Below, piece by piece: positions 36,885-45,774 of a stretch of DNA of 64,000 nucleotides (its first letter is position 1; each line of letters begins with the position of its first letter). This DNA is from Trichococcus pasteurii (GTDB lineage: Bacteria; Bacillota; Bacilli; Lactobacillales; Aerococcaceae). A program made the translations under genes and the position numbers. Where the stretch lies: assembly GCF_900112935.1 (NCBI RefSeq), contig NZ_FONM01000015.1, positions 1 to 64,000 of the forward strand. The letters run 5' to 3'. The notes beneath the pieces are model-generated. The model was not told the DNA's origin. It was given only the letters and a program-made list of their open reading frames with translations, and ran no database searches.

Positions 36885-37970
36885 ATGAAAATTTATTTGA
36901 TTTATGGCGGAAAGAGCGCTGAGCACGATATTTCGATCCTGACAGCACATTCAATCATAAAAGCGATCTATTTCAACTATTATGAAGTTGTGCCCGTCTA
37001 TATCACTAAGGCAGGCGCGTGGATTCAAGGGCAATCCCTTTCTGAACCAGTGGCATTCTCTGAGAACCTTTACTTGGAGCCAGGTTCCGAGAAGCGCTTT
37101 GCCGATTCACAGGATGGGAAATCCTACGGCGAACTTATTTCACCTGCAGATATCCAGTCTGAAGATGCTGTCATTTTCCCGGTATTGCATGGACCAAACG
37201 GCGAAGACGGTACGGTGCAAGGGCTGTTTGAAGTCCTGAATATGCCTTACGTCGGCTGCGGAGTCCTTGCCAGCGCCAGCGGGATGGACAAAATCGTCAG
37301 CAAGCATCTTTTCCAACAGGCAGGGTTGCCGCAAGTGCCTTATGTTGCAGTCACCCGTAATGACTGGAAAAATGACCGCGAGAAGATCTTCATCCAATGC
37401 GAAGGCAGCCTGATTTACCCAATGTACGTAAAGCCAGCCAATATGGGCTCAAGCGTCGGCATTTCCAAAGCTACGAATCTTGAAGAGTTGACCGCTGCAA
37501 TCGAGACGGCTTTCCGCTATGACCGTCGCGTGGTCGTTGAACAAGGTATCGAAGCCCGCGAAATCGAAATCGCGGTATTGGGAAATGACGATGTGCATAC
37601 CTCCGTACCCGGTGAAATCGTTAAAACCAAAGACTTCTATGACTACGAAGAGAAGTACGGCAATGAAGAAGTATTGCTGCAGATCCCTGCTGAGTTACCG
37701 GAAGAAATCACCGCCAAATTGCAGAATTATGCAACAATCGCTTTCCGGGCGCTTGACGGCAGCGGTTTGAGCCGTTGCGATTTCTTTGTGACCAAAAACA
37801 ATGAAATCTACATCAACGAAGTCAACACTTTGCCTGGCTTCACTTCCCGCAGCATGTATCCGTTGCTTTGGGAAGAAACTGGATTGAAATACAGCGACTT
37901 GGTGGAAGAGTTGATCCAGTTGGCCTTGAAGCGCCATGAAGAAAAAGTATCCTATCAATTTGTAGAATGA
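36885..37970 (+). CDS. ddl: D-alanine--D-alanine ligase
   Basis: A 361-residue ATP-grasp ligase that joins two D-Ala for the peptidoglycan stem. YGGKSAEHDISILTAHSI, FPVLHGPNGEDGT, VKPANMGSSVGI and EVNTLPGFT are the expected motifs. In the omega loop FYDYEEKYG keeps the Tyr typical of D-Ala-D-Ala enzymes; D-Ala-D-Lac ligases of Leuconostoc have Phe there, so vancomycin-sensitive precursors are predicted. ATG 36885 follows CGGAGGA. murF follows after 137 bp. Confidence 0.94.
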   Translation: MKIYLIYGGKSAEHDISILTAHSIIKAIYFNYYEVVPVYITKAGAWIQGQSLSEPVAFSENLYLEPGSEKRFADSQDGKSYGELISPADIQSEDAVIFPVLHGPNGEDGTVQGLFEVLNMPYVGCGVLASASGMDKIVSKHLFQQAGLPQVPYVAVTRNDWKNDREKIFIQCEGSLIYPMYVKPANMGSSVGISKATNLEELTAAIETAFRYDRRVVVEQGIEAREIEIAVLGNDDVHTSVPGEIVKTKDFYDYEEKYGNEEVLLQIPAELPEEITAKLQNYATIAFRALDGSGLSRCDFFVTKNNEIYINEVNTLPGFTSRSMYPLLWEETGLKYSDLVEELIQLALKRHEEKVSYQFVE

Positions 37971-38107
37971 TGAACGAAAGGCCGTGATTTTCCTGATCGC
38001 CAGCAGCACTGAAAGCATGGAATGCTTGCTGCAGCCAAAGGGAAAGGACGGTCTTTTTTTAGAGCAGCCGAAGAGCTGCCGAAAAAACCGGAAATGAGGA
38101 ACTGAGT

Positions 38108-39484
38108 ATGAAACCATTACGCATCATTGATGTTGTGAAAGCTGTTGGAGCGATCGACTATACGTCGGCCAACCGCTTCGCTGAAATAAATTCTGTTGTC
38201 TTTGACTCCCGTAAAGCAATGCCCGACAGTTTATTTGTGCCTTTGCAGGGGGAAACGGATGGGCATGATTATGTCCAATCGGCAATCAAAAACGGGGCGG
38301 CAGCAACTTTATGGAGCCGTGCAGCAGGAGAAGCGCCAGAAGATATTGCCGTCATTCTGGTGGATGACACGCTGGAAGCTTTGCAAAAGCTGGCGGAAGC
38401 TTACCTGGATATGATCCAACCAAAAGTGGTCGCAATCACCGGCAGCAACGGGAAAACGACCACCAAGGATATGACGGCTGCTGTCCTGTCCGCGCGGTTC
38501 CGTGTCCACAAGACGGAGGGAAATTACAATAATGAAATCGGCATGCCAATGACCATTCTGGAGATGCCGGAAGACACGGAAGTGCTGGTGCTTGAAATGG
38601 GCATGAGTAATTTCGGCGAAATCAGCTTGTTGAGCCGATTGGCAAAACCGGATATCGCCATCGTTACCTTGATCGGGGACAGCCATCTGGAGTTCCTCGG
38701 GAGCCGCCGAGGCATCGCAAGAGCCAAGCTGGAAATCCTGGAAGGGCTGAAGCCTGAAGGGACGTTCATCTATCCTGGCGACGAGCCGTTGATTGCTGAA
38801 GAGCTGCCTCAGGAAAGCAACTTCCGCCAACTGACTTTCGGTACGGACGAAACGGCTGCGGTCAATGCCTATGACATCGTTCCTGGCAAAACCAGAACAA
38901 CTTTCCATGTGAATCTGGATCCGAACGTCGATCTGGAGATTCCTGTATTGGGCGTGTACAATGTCCGGAATGCATTGGCTGCGTTAGCCGCTGCCCAAGT
39001 GCTGGGCATGACGATCGCTGAGGTGAAGGAAGCGCTGGCGACCTTTCAGCTGACCGCCAACCGCACACAGTGGCTTGATGGCGTAAATGGGTCGCAGCTG
39101 TTGAATGATGCTTACAACGCCAGTCCGACTTCGATGACGGCTGTGCTGCGCTCATTCGCGAATCTGCCGCGGGAGGGCAAGAAAATTGCGGTGCTCGGTG
39201 ATATCCGTGAATTGGGCGAGCGTTCTGCTGAGATGCACGCAGCCTTGGCAACTGAAATTTCCCCTGAAGATTTTGATCAGGTCTATCTTTACGGCACGGA
39301 AATGGGGGCTCTTTATGAAAACTTAAAGACTGCCTTTCCGGAAGGGACACTTTATCATTATGTTGGGGAGAAGGCGCCATTGATCGAAAAGCTGAAGGCA
39401 GAGCTTCAAAAAGCCGACCAAGTGCTGATCAAATCCAGTTTCGGCACTGATTTATTGGCGGTCGTGGCAGCTTTGCGTGTATAA
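38108..39484 (+). CDS. murF: UDP-N-acetylmuramoyl-tripeptide--D-alanyl-D-alanine ligase
   Basis: A 458-residue Mur ligase that adds D-Ala-D-Ala to the UDP-MurNAc tripeptide, so it works directly after Ddl. The ATP site is ITGSNGKTTTKDM, followed by EGNYNNEIGMPMT, the central EMGMSNFGEISLLSRL and C-terminal LNDAYNASPTSM. GAACTG AGT precedes the ATG weakly. The ddl-murF-cshA-acpS-alr order is common in Lactobacillales. Confidence 0.95.
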   Translation: MKPLRIIDVVKAVGAIDYTSANRFAEINSVVFDSRKAMPDSLFVPLQGETDGHDYVQSAIKNGAAATLWSRAAGEAPEDIAVILVDDTLEALQKLAEAYLDMIQPKVVAITGSNGKTTTKDMTAAVLSARFRVHKTEGNYNNEIGMPMTILEMPEDTEVLVLEMGMSNFGEISLLSRLAKPDIAIVTLIGDSHLEFLGSRRGIARAKLEILEGLKPEGTFIYPGDEPLIAEELPQESNFRQLTFGTDETAAVNAYDIVPGKTRTTFHVNLDPNVDLEIPVLGVYNVRNALAALAAAQVLGMTIAEVKEALATFQLTANRTQWLDGVNGSQLLNDAYNASPTSMTAVLRSFANLPREGKKIAVLGDIRELGERSAEMHAALATEISPEDFDQVYLYGTEMGALYENLKTAFPEGTLYHYVGEKAPLIEKLKAELQKADQVLIKSSFGTDLLAVVAALRV

Positions 39485-39889
39485 TAGTAACCGTAAGGGA
39501 TTTGGATGGTTCGTGTCGTCGCAAAAGCAAGGGATTACCTTTTTCAGCCAATTTGGAGCGCATGCGTCAATTGTCGGTAAATTGTAGGGCTACTTGTCAT
39601 TTTCATTGGAAATATCCTTACAACAAGGTTTTTTTGTAAGAAATTTCATTATTTTAAGAGAAAATGATTTGTAAAACTCTGCGGAACGTGTTATTATTGC
39701 TGATGGTAAGAATAGAGAAATAAGAGGGTTTTTTCTGCGAAGTGCAGAATGTTTGATTTATCAAGCTTTCTATTCAAGGGATTAAGTAAAAAAGGTTTAT
39801 CTTTTATTTATAAGATTATGAACCGCATTAGATATGTGGGTAAAAGAAAAGACTCTCTAAATTTTAGTTTCTCAATCATAGGAGGAAAC
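39485..39889 (+). other. Long leader region upstream of cshA
   Basis: 405 bp between murF and cshA. A promoter TTGTAA (39669-39674) with TATTAT (39692-39697) and 17-bp spacing lies in the middle, which gives a 5' UTR of about 185 nt. An in-frame extension of the cshA frame back to 39749 falls inside this leader. Long leaders are usual for cold-shock helicase genes. Confidence 0.6.
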
Positions 39890-41455
39890 ATGAAATTTTC
39901 AGAATTAGGGTTAAACGCGGAGTTATTGAAGTCGATTGAACAAATGGGATTCGAGGAAGCAACACCGATCCAAGAACAAACCATTCCTTTGGCATTGCAA
40001 GGGTTGGACGTTATTGGGCAAGCACAAACCGGTACTGGTAAAACAGCTGCTTTCGGATTGCCTATGCTGCAAAAAATCGACAACAACAACAAAGTTATTC
40101 AAGGTATCGTTATTGCACCTACACGTGAGTTGGCTATCCAAACGCAAGAAGAATTGTACCGTTTGAGCCGCGACAAAAAAGTATCCGTGCAGGTTGTCTA
40201 CGGTGGAGCTGACATCAATCGTCAAATCCGTGCTTTGAAAAACAAACCGCAAATTATTGTCGGAACGCCAGGTCGTCTTTTGGACCACATCAAACGCAAA
40301 ACAATCCGTCTGGATCACATCGAAACATTAGTTCTGGATGAAGCAGATGAAATGCTGAACATGGGCTTCTTGGAAGACATCGAAGCAATCTTGAGCGAAA
40401 CACCGGCTGAACGTCAAACATTGTTGTTCTCAGCTACAATGCCTGACTCAATCAAAAAAATCGGTGTTAAATTCATGCACGCTCCAGAGCATGTCAAAAT
40501 CAAAGCGTCACACACTGCAGCTAACTTAATCGATCAGTATTTCGTTAAATGTAAAGACTTTGAAAAATTCGATACAATGACTCGTTTGTTCGATGTGCAA
40601 AATCCTGAATTGGCTATCGTATTCGGCCGTACAAAACGTCGTGTAGACGAATTGTCAAAAGGTTTGGAATTACGCGGTTACCGTGCAGAAGGAATCCACG
40701 GCGACTTGACGCAACAAAAACGTATGAGCGTATTGAACGCATTCAAGACAGGCGATTTGGACATCTTGGTAGCGACTGACGTTGCTGCTCGTGGATTGGA
40801 TATTTCAGGTGTTACACACGTATACAACTACGATATCCCTCAAGATCCAGAAAGCTATGTTCACCGTATCGGCCGTACTGGTCGTGCCGGTAAAGAAGGT
40901 ATGTCAGTGACTTTCGTTACACCAAACGAAATGGATTACTTGCGTACAATCGAAAACTTAACCAAAAAACCAATCACTCCATTACAACCACCGAGTGATG
41001 AAGAAGCTTTCCGTGGCCAAGTGAAAACAGCTATGGATGAAGTGGAAACATTGGTTAAAGAAACAGAAACAGACAAATACAAACGTGCAGCTGTTCGCTT
41101 GCTTGAAGAGCACACTGCTGAAGATTTGGTGGCAGCATTCTTGAAGAGTCTTTCTAAAGATGCTACTGATGTTCCTGTTAAAATCACACCAGAACGCCCA
41201 TTGCCTTCAAGAAAAGGTAAAGGCGGCGGTGGTTACAAAGGTAAAGGTGGCGGCGGCTACAAAGGTAACCGTAGTTCATCAGACAGACGTGGCGGCGGAG
41301 AGCGCAGCGGAGAACGCAGTGGCAACAAAAATCGCTCAAGCGACAGCAAACCACGCTCCGGCGGCAAACGCTATGATGAAAAACGTGGCGGCGGCAGTGC
41401 CGGCGCACCTAAGAAAAGCAGCCATAGCTTCACTATCCGCAACAACAACGACTAA
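39890..41455 (+). CDS. cshA: DEAD-box RNA helicase CshA
   Basis: A 521-residue helicase that unwinds RNA in mRNA decay and ribosome assembly, mostly in the cold. The Q motif is [13 protein letters not shown], motif [28 protein letters not shown] and [13 protein letters not shown]. The tail (from about residue 440) has RGG- and GGYKGKG-type repeats that bind RNA. ATG 39890 follows ATAGGAGGAAAC; an upstream frame of 47 codons has no site. Confidence 0.95.
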   Translation: MKFSELGLNAELLKSIEQMGFEEATPIQEQTIPLALQGLDVIGQAQTGTGKTAAFGLPMLQKIDNNNKVIQGIVIAPTRELAIQTQEELYRLSRDKKVSVQVVYGGADINRQIRALKNKPQIIVGTPGRLLDHIKRKTIRLDHIETLVLDEADEMLNMGFLEDIEAILSETPAERQTLLFSATMPDSIKKIGVKFMHAPEHVKIKASHTAANLIDQYFVKCKDFEKFDTMTRLFDVQNPELAIVFGRTKRRVDELSKGLELRGYRAEGIHGDLTQQKRMSVLNAFKTGDLDILVATDVAARGLDISGVTHVYNYDIPQDPESYVHRIGRTGRAGKEGMSVTFVTPNEMDYLRTIENLTKKPITPLQPPSDEEAFRGQVKTAMDEVETLVKETETDKYKRAAVRLLEEHTAEDLVAAFLKSLSKDATDVPVKITPERPLPSRKGKGGGGYKGKGGGGYKGNRSSSDRRGGGERSGERSGNKNRSSDSKPRSGGKRYDEKRGGGSAGAPKKSSHSFTIRNNND

Positions 41456-41464
41456 TCCATAATC

Positions 41465-41510
41465 AAAAACCTCTTCTCCAATTGGCCTGCGCCAGGAGAA
41501 GAGGTTTTTC
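41465..41510 (+). terminator. Terminator of cshA
   Basis: AAAAACCTCTTCTCC pairs with GGAGAAGAGGTTTTT. The stem is 15 bp and perfect. Confidence 0.9.
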
Positions 41511-41578
41511 TTATGCTGGAAATTTTTTGTTTTTTTGGTAAAATGAGAACAATGCATGCAGAAGAGGCGGTGATTGGA

Positions 41579-41929
41579 ATGATTTATGGAATAGGACTGG
41601 ACGTAACCGAGCTGGACCGCATCACGAAAGCCTATGATCGGCGTTCGGGTTTTGCGGAACGGGTTTTGACCGAAGCGGAACTGAAATTGTTCCTGGCTTT
41701 GAGCGGATCACGCCAAATGGAGTTTCTGGCCGGACGCTATGCCGCGAAAGAAGCTTTTTCGAAGGCTTACGGAACAGGCATCGGCAAGCTGTCTTTCCAA
41801 GACATCGAAATTTTGCCAGGAGAGAACCGAAAGCCTGAAATAACCAAATCTCCGTTTGAAGGGACAGGATTCGTTTCCATCACCCATTCGGGGAACATCA
41901 TTGCCGCGCAAGTGGTACTAGAAAAGTAA
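41579..41929 (+). CDS. acpS: Holo-[acyl-carrier-protein] synthase
   Basis: A 116-residue transferase that moves 4'-phosphopantetheine from CoA to apo-ACP. The magnesium motif GIGLDVTELDRI and FLAGRYAAKEAFSKAYGTGIG are the signatures. The start is ATG 41579 (MIYGIGLD), with GAGGCGG upstream; the frame runs longer to 41513 but that part overlaps the terminator area. alr follows after 15 bp, so the pair is co-transcribed. Confidence 0.95.
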   Translation: MIYGIGLDVTELDRITKAYDRRSGFAERVLTEAELKLFLALSGSRQMEFLAGRYAAKEAFSKAYGTGIGKLSFQDIEILPGENRKPEITKSPFEGTGFVSITHSGNIIAAQVVLEK

Positions 41930-41944
41930 AGGGGTCTTTTACAC

Positions 41945-43066
41945 ATGGTAGTAGGAAAGCACCGTCCCACAATAGAAACTGTCGATTTGGAAGCTATTTC
42001 GTGGAACATCCAACAAATCAGGAAGGGCCTGTCGCCTGGAAAGAAATTTTTCGCGGTCGTCAAAGCTGACGCCTATGGACTGGGAGCTGTCCCGGTCGCG
42101 AAAAAGGCGAAGGAAGCTGGCGTGGACGGCTTCTGTGTCGCGCTGTTGGATGAGGCAATGGAGTTGCGGGAGAATGGGCTGTCCGATGATTTCATCATGG
42201 TTGTGGGCCCAACGGAGGCAGAAGACGCTGCGCTCATAGCCGACAACGGAATCAGCGTGGCTGTCACGGCAACAGAATGGCTGGAGGCGGCCTTGCCGTA
42301 TCTGCAGGAACGAAAAACGGATCTGCCGGTCCGTGTCCATTTGGCGATCGACACCGGCATGGGCCGCATCGGTCTGCGCACGGTTGAAGAGGTCAAAGCT
42401 TTCGAAACGCGCCTTGCCGAACTGGGTGGCTTTGTGTTTGAAGGCATCTTTACGCACTTCGCAACGGCCGATGGCGAAGATCCGACATTGGTGGAACGCC
42501 AACTGACATTGTTTGAAGAAATCTTGCAGGCGATGGCGCAACGGCCGCCGATTGTGCATCTGGCGAATTCCGCGATTTCGCTTTGGCATGAAGCGTTCCG
42601 GACGGATGCGGTCCGCGTCGGAATCGCTATGTACGGCTACAACCCTTCCGACACCGTGTTGGAGCTTCCTTATGAACTGAAGCCATCCGTACAGTTGGAT
42701 ACGCAGATCAGCTATGTCAAACAGATGCATGAAGGCGACACGATCGCATACGGCGCCCGCTACCGCGCTTTTGAGGGAGAATGGATCGCTACACTTCCGA
42801 TCGGCTATGCCGACGGGTGGAGACGGGATCTTCGCCATCAGACCGTCATCGTCGATGGCCAGCGCTGTCCGATCCGGGGAGTCATCTGCATGGATCAATG
42901 CATGATCAGCCTTCCGAAAGAATATCCGGTCGGGACGAAAGTGACACTTCTGGGTGAAAACGGCGGAATCGTAAACAATCCATCCGAAATGGCGGTAACA
43001 ATCGATACGATCGGCTATGAAATCTTGACGGGAATCAACGCCCGCGTTCCGCGCATCTACAAATAG
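41945..43066 (+). CDS. alr: Alanine racemase
   Basis: A 373-residue PLP enzyme that makes D-Ala from L-Ala, feeding Ddl. The PLP Lys is in FFAVVKADAYGLG (about residue 40). The partner Tyr lies in IAYGARYRAFE (about residue 268), and PIGYADGWRR is conserved. AAAGGGG precedes the ATG. The gene ends in a clear terminator. Confidence 0.96.
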   Translation: MVVGKHRPTIETVDLEAISWNIQQIRKGLSPGKKFFAVVKADAYGLGAVPVAKKAKEAGVDGFCVALLDEAMELRENGLSDDFIMVVGPTEAEDAALIADNGISVAVTATEWLEAALPYLQERKTDLPVRVHLAIDTGMGRIGLRTVEEVKAFETRLAELGGFVFEGIFTHFATADGEDPTLVERQLTLFEEILQAMAQRPPIVHLANSAISLWHEAFRTDAVRVGIAMYGYNPSDTVLELPYELKPSVQLDTQISYVKQMHEGDTIAYGARYRAFEGEWIATLPIGYADGWRRDLRHQTVIVDGQRCPIRGVICMDQCMISLPKEYPVGTKVTLLGENGGIVNNPSEMAVTIDTIGYEILTGINARVPRIYK

Positions 43067-43083
43067 AAAAACAGATAAATCAG

Positions 43084-43124
43084 GAAAGCTGCCCGGTGCC
43101 TACTAAAGGCCAGGCGGCTTTTTG
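43084..43124 (+). terminator. Terminator of acpS-alr
   Basis: AAAGCTGCCCGG pairs with CCAGGCGGCTTT (one mismatch), followed by TTTTT. Confidence 0.8.
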
Positions 43125-43205
43125 TTATGAAAATCAGATGAAAATGCGCCGTTAGTCGTTTTCAAAAGCGAACATGTATGGTAAACTGTTTTAGCTCTTG
43201 GAAGA

Positions 43206-43250
43206 GTGCGTGGTTCGTCTACCATCCCACGAAAAAAAACTAGGAGGTTT
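43206..43250 (+). ncRNA. preQ1-I riboswitch
   Basis: CGTGG (43209-43213) and CCACG (43227-43231) form the P1 stem around TTCGTCTACCATC, the usual preQ1-I core. An A-rich tail GAAAAAAAACTAGGAGG follows. The end of the tail overlaps the Shine-Dalgarno, so ligand binding would close the ribosome site of queT. Confidence 0.88.
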
Positions 43251-43255
43251 TCAGG

Positions 43256-43744
43256 TTGAGTACAAAAAAAATGGTTATCAATACAATTATCGCAGCGCTT
43301 TATGTCGCTATGACAGGGATTTTTGCTTTTATGTCGTTCGGTGCCGTCCAATTCCGCGTTTCAGAAATGCTGAATCATTTGGTGGGCTACCACAAAGATT
43401 ATAAATACGGTGTTTTGGCGGGTGTTTTTATCGCCAATCTGATTTTTTCAACATTAGGGGCTTGGGACTTGGTGTTCGGATTTGGACAGACATTGATCTC
43501 TTTCCTTATTCTGGAGAAACTTTTCAAACCCAACGATTCTGAAATGAAACGCATGATGATGACCGCGTTCGTCTTCACGGTGACGATGGTTCTTGTCGCA
43601 ATCGAGCTCTACATCGTTCTTGATTTGCCTTTCTGGTTCAGCTTTGTGACAGCGGCATTCGGTGAAGCTGTTGTGCTGGTTGTGTCAGCACCGCTCATGA
43701 AGTACATGAACAAGATCATCGGTTTTGCCGAGAAAATGGCTTGA
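43256..43744 (+). CDS. queT: QueT family queuosine precursor transporter
   Basis: A 162-residue membrane protein of the QueT family, an ECF-type substrate-binding subunit for queuosine precursors. Its five or so helices include IIAALYVAMTGIFAFMSF and YGVLAGVFIANLIFS; VQFRVSEMLNHLV is a family mark. It starts with TTG 43256 behind AGGAGG, which also belongs to the preQ1 riboswitch. No QueC/D/E/F gene is seen in the window, so this host may import preQ1 or preQ0. Confidence 0.93.
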   Translation: MSTKKMVINTIIAALYVAMTGIFAFMSFGAVQFRVSEMLNHLVGYHKDYKYGVLAGVFIANLIFSTLGAWDLVFGFGQTLISFLILEKLFKPNDSEMKRMMMTAFVFTVTMVLVAIELYIVLDLPFWFSFVTAAFGEAVVLVVSAPLMKYMNKIIGFAEKMA

Positions 43745-43776
43745 TCCATTAAAAATTAATATGAAAAAAACGGGAG

Positions 43777-43820
43777 AACGGGGGCTTTTGCTGGATGAAC
43801 AGCAAAAATCCCCGTTTTTT
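43777..43820 (+). terminator. Terminator of queT
   Basis: ACGGGGG and TTTTGCTG pair with CAGCAAAA and CCCCGT, followed by TTTTTT. Confidence 0.85.
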
Positions 43821-43886
43821 GCTAGGATATTTCTCATCGTTCTCTTATAATAGAGAGGTAATCCAAAAAGAGGGGGGAATCAGTAT

Positions 43887-44534
43887 ATGGAAATGTACGC
43901 AATTACAGTCGGTCCTATCCAGGAAAACTGTTATTTTTTGATCGGAGACCATGAAAATGACACGATCATCTTTGATCCAGGTGAGCAAGCGGAGGACATC
44001 ATCGCAGCCATCGAAGAGAATGAGTTGCATCCGATAGCGATCGTGTTGACTCATGCGCACTATGATCACATTGGAGCCCTTGAAACGATCCGGGAAAAAT
44101 ACGACGTTCCCGTCTATCAAAATCCAATCGAACGGGAGTGGTTGTTGGATCCGCAACTGAATGGATCTGCAGGCAATCCGAACGTTCCGGATGTCCGATT
44201 GACGAAAGAAGCGGATGTCTTCTTCGAAGAGATGGGGCCATACGAAATCGGCGAGTTCCGCTTTGAGATGCAACACATTCCTGGGCATTCGCCAGGAAGC
44301 ACCGTGTTCATTTTCCGTGAAAATGGGTTCGCGATCGTTGGGGATGTCATCTTCAAAGGGAGCGTAGGCCGCAGCGATTTGCCGGGCGGCAGCCATACTA
44401 CCTTGATTGAAGGAATCCAGAAATATATCGTAACCCTGCCGGGGGAAACAGTACTGTTCCCGGGACACGGCGATCCTACGACAGTAAGGGAAGAAATATA
44501 TTCAAACCCCTATCTGAATGGCGCTACCCGCTGA
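43887..44534 (+). CDS. MBL-fold hydrolase (glyoxalase II-like, YqgX type)
   Basis: A 215-residue metallo-beta-lactamase fold protein. The metal motif THAHYDHIGA, IPGHSPGSTVFIF, NGFAIVGDVIFKGSVGRSDL and PGHGDPTT follow the glyoxalase II pattern. Size fits the YqgX/PksB group, which takes thioesters. AGGGGGG precedes the ATG. It stands alone, with terminators on both sides. Confidence 0.9.
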   Translation: MEMYAITVGPIQENCYFLIGDHENDTIIFDPGEQAEDIIAAIEENELHPIAIVLTHAHYDHIGALETIREKYDVPVYQNPIEREWLLDPQLNGSAGNPNVPDVRLTKEADVFFEEMGPYEIGEFRFEMQHIPGHSPGSTVFIFRENGFAIVGDVIFKGSVGRSDLPGGSHTTLIEGIQKYIVTLPGETVLFPGHGDPTTVREEIYSNPYLNGATR

Positions 44535-44547
44535 TCAGGTGACGCGC

Positions 44548-44588
44548 AAAAAAAGTCGGACAAGCACAAGGCTTCGTCCGACTTTTTT
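44548..44588 (+). terminator. Terminator of the YqgX-like gene
   Basis: AAAAAAGTCGGAC pairs with GTCCGACTTTTTT. Confidence 0.85.
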
Positions 44589-44620
44589 AATTAGGCATTA
44601 GATCGAGCAGGCGTCTGGAG

Positions 44621-44725
44621 CCGGAGCGGAATTCCCGATGAAGGCCGCCTCGCCGGGAAAACGCCACCCGTCCGGAGCGGAATTCCCGATGAAGGCCGCC
44701 TCGCCGGGAAAACGCCGCTCCGGAC
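44621..44725. repeat. Cluster G: exact 51-bp tandem duplication with palindromes
   Basis: A 45-bp unit at 44621-44665 recurs at 44672-44716 without change, with an exact period of 51 bp. Each holds TTCCCG and CGGGAA arms (44632-44637/44654-44659 in the first copy). GTCCGGAGCGG (44670-44680) and CCGCTCCGGAC (44715-44725) enclose the second unit. The identity of the copies indicates a recent duplication at the same period as the diverged clusters. Confidence 0.85.
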
Positions 44726-44747
44726 ACTTAATGTGACGGGTTGGATT

Positions 44748-45389
44748 TTAGAAATCAACTTGCAGGTTTTCGATCTCCGTCACACGGAAATCTTTGCGCT
44801 CCAGCGCCTTTACGATAGAGTCCAGCACCTGTTTGGGAGTGCCGGCGGGTAACGTGACCAATACCCTGCGCAAAGCGTCCTCACGGTTGATGTCCAAGGA
44901 AATGCAGCTGGCGATGGAGGAATAGCGGTTGATGATCTTGGTGATATGATACAGATCGCCTTTTTGGCCGGGTGCGATGACCGTCAGCACATAGCTGCCG
45001 ACGTCGATGCTCCACGATTGGGCCAGCATGTTCAACAAGGCATTGTGGGTCAGGATGCCGTAAAAGGTCATGTCCTTATTCAAAACGGAAATGTAGGGCA
45101 ATTCTTTGATGGTAAAAAATACCTTAAAGAATGAACTGTCTATCGAAATGAATTTTGTGGCATTCTTCAGCAGGTGCGTGACGGGCAGGTTCATGTCGCC
45201 GCCGTTCGCTTTATGCCGATAGATATGCATTTTATAGATATTTCCCCGGAAAATGGTTTCTGTTTCGTCCAAAATCGGAACGCAACGGTAGCCGGAATTT
45301 TCAAGGATATCCAGTGCATCCCGAAGCGTGGCTGACTCTTTGACGATGGTCAACTCCCTTTTGGGGATGGCAAGTGAGCGGATAAGCAT
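44748..45389 (-). CDS. CBS-pair plus ACT domain protein
   Basis: A 213-residue protein. A CBS pair lies at residues about 1-130 (TIVKESATLRDALDILENSG, CVPILDE, ISVLNKDMTFYGILTH) and an ACT-like regulatory domain at about 140-213 (SYVLTVIAPGQKGDLYHITKI). Such proteins sense adenine nucleotides, c-di-AMP or amino acids. The sequence lacks a helix-turn-helix. AGGAGG precedes the ATG. It is divergent from the CNNM gene. Confidence 0.85.
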   Translation of the reverse strand: MLIRSLAIPKRELTIVKESATLRDALDILENSGYRCVPILDETETIFRGNIYKMHIYRHKANGGDMNLPVTHLLKNATKFISIDSSFFKVFFTIKELPYISVLNKDMTFYGILTHNALLNMLAQSWSIDVGSYVLTVIAPGQKGDLYHITKIINRYSSIASCISLDINREDALRRVLVTLPAGTPKQVLDSIVKALERKDFRVTEIENLQVDF

Positions 45390-45774
45390 ATAGTTTAAAT
45401 CCTCCTAAAAACACGGTTGTCTAATGTGATAATAACATTAAAATGAAAAAAAGCAACGGTTATAAACGCATACTTGGAAATTCTTAAACATTTGATAAAT
45501 CAAGCGGTAAAGCCCTTCCAAGAGGATGCCAGGATTTATTGAACATTAGATTGGAATGAGAACACTTGTCGGTCACGAAAGGCTGAAAGGTGAAGAGCAA
45601 GGGGGCTCCATTAGCCCGCAAATGAAAAATCTCTTGATTTTTCGAGTGGAGTTCACTATATTAAGTAGTATATAATTGAACACAATCTATATTTTTTTAT
45701 GCAGCTGCACAGTGTCTTGTTTCAGGGCATGTCCCAGTTGCGTGAGTCATCATTCAAAAGGAGAAAAAAATCAT
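45390..45774. other. Divergent intergenic region
   Basis: 385 bp between the CBS-ACT gene and the CNNM gene, with no gene in it. AAAAATC-TCTT-GATTTTT (45625-45642) is a short hairpin without a T-run. GGGGGCTCC and GGAGT stretches flank it, so a structured leader for the CNNM gene is possible, but I cannot match it to a known riboswitch. Confidence 0.35.

Noticed and set aside
44748..45389. The CBS-ACT gene as a CcpN/helix-turn-helix regulator
   Set aside because: No DNA-binding domain is present; the protein starts directly with the CBS pair.
45600..45660. A metal riboswitch before the CNNM gene
   Set aside because: Only a short hairpin and G/C-rich stretches are seen; the conserved cores of the Mn2+ or Mg2+ riboswitches are not found.
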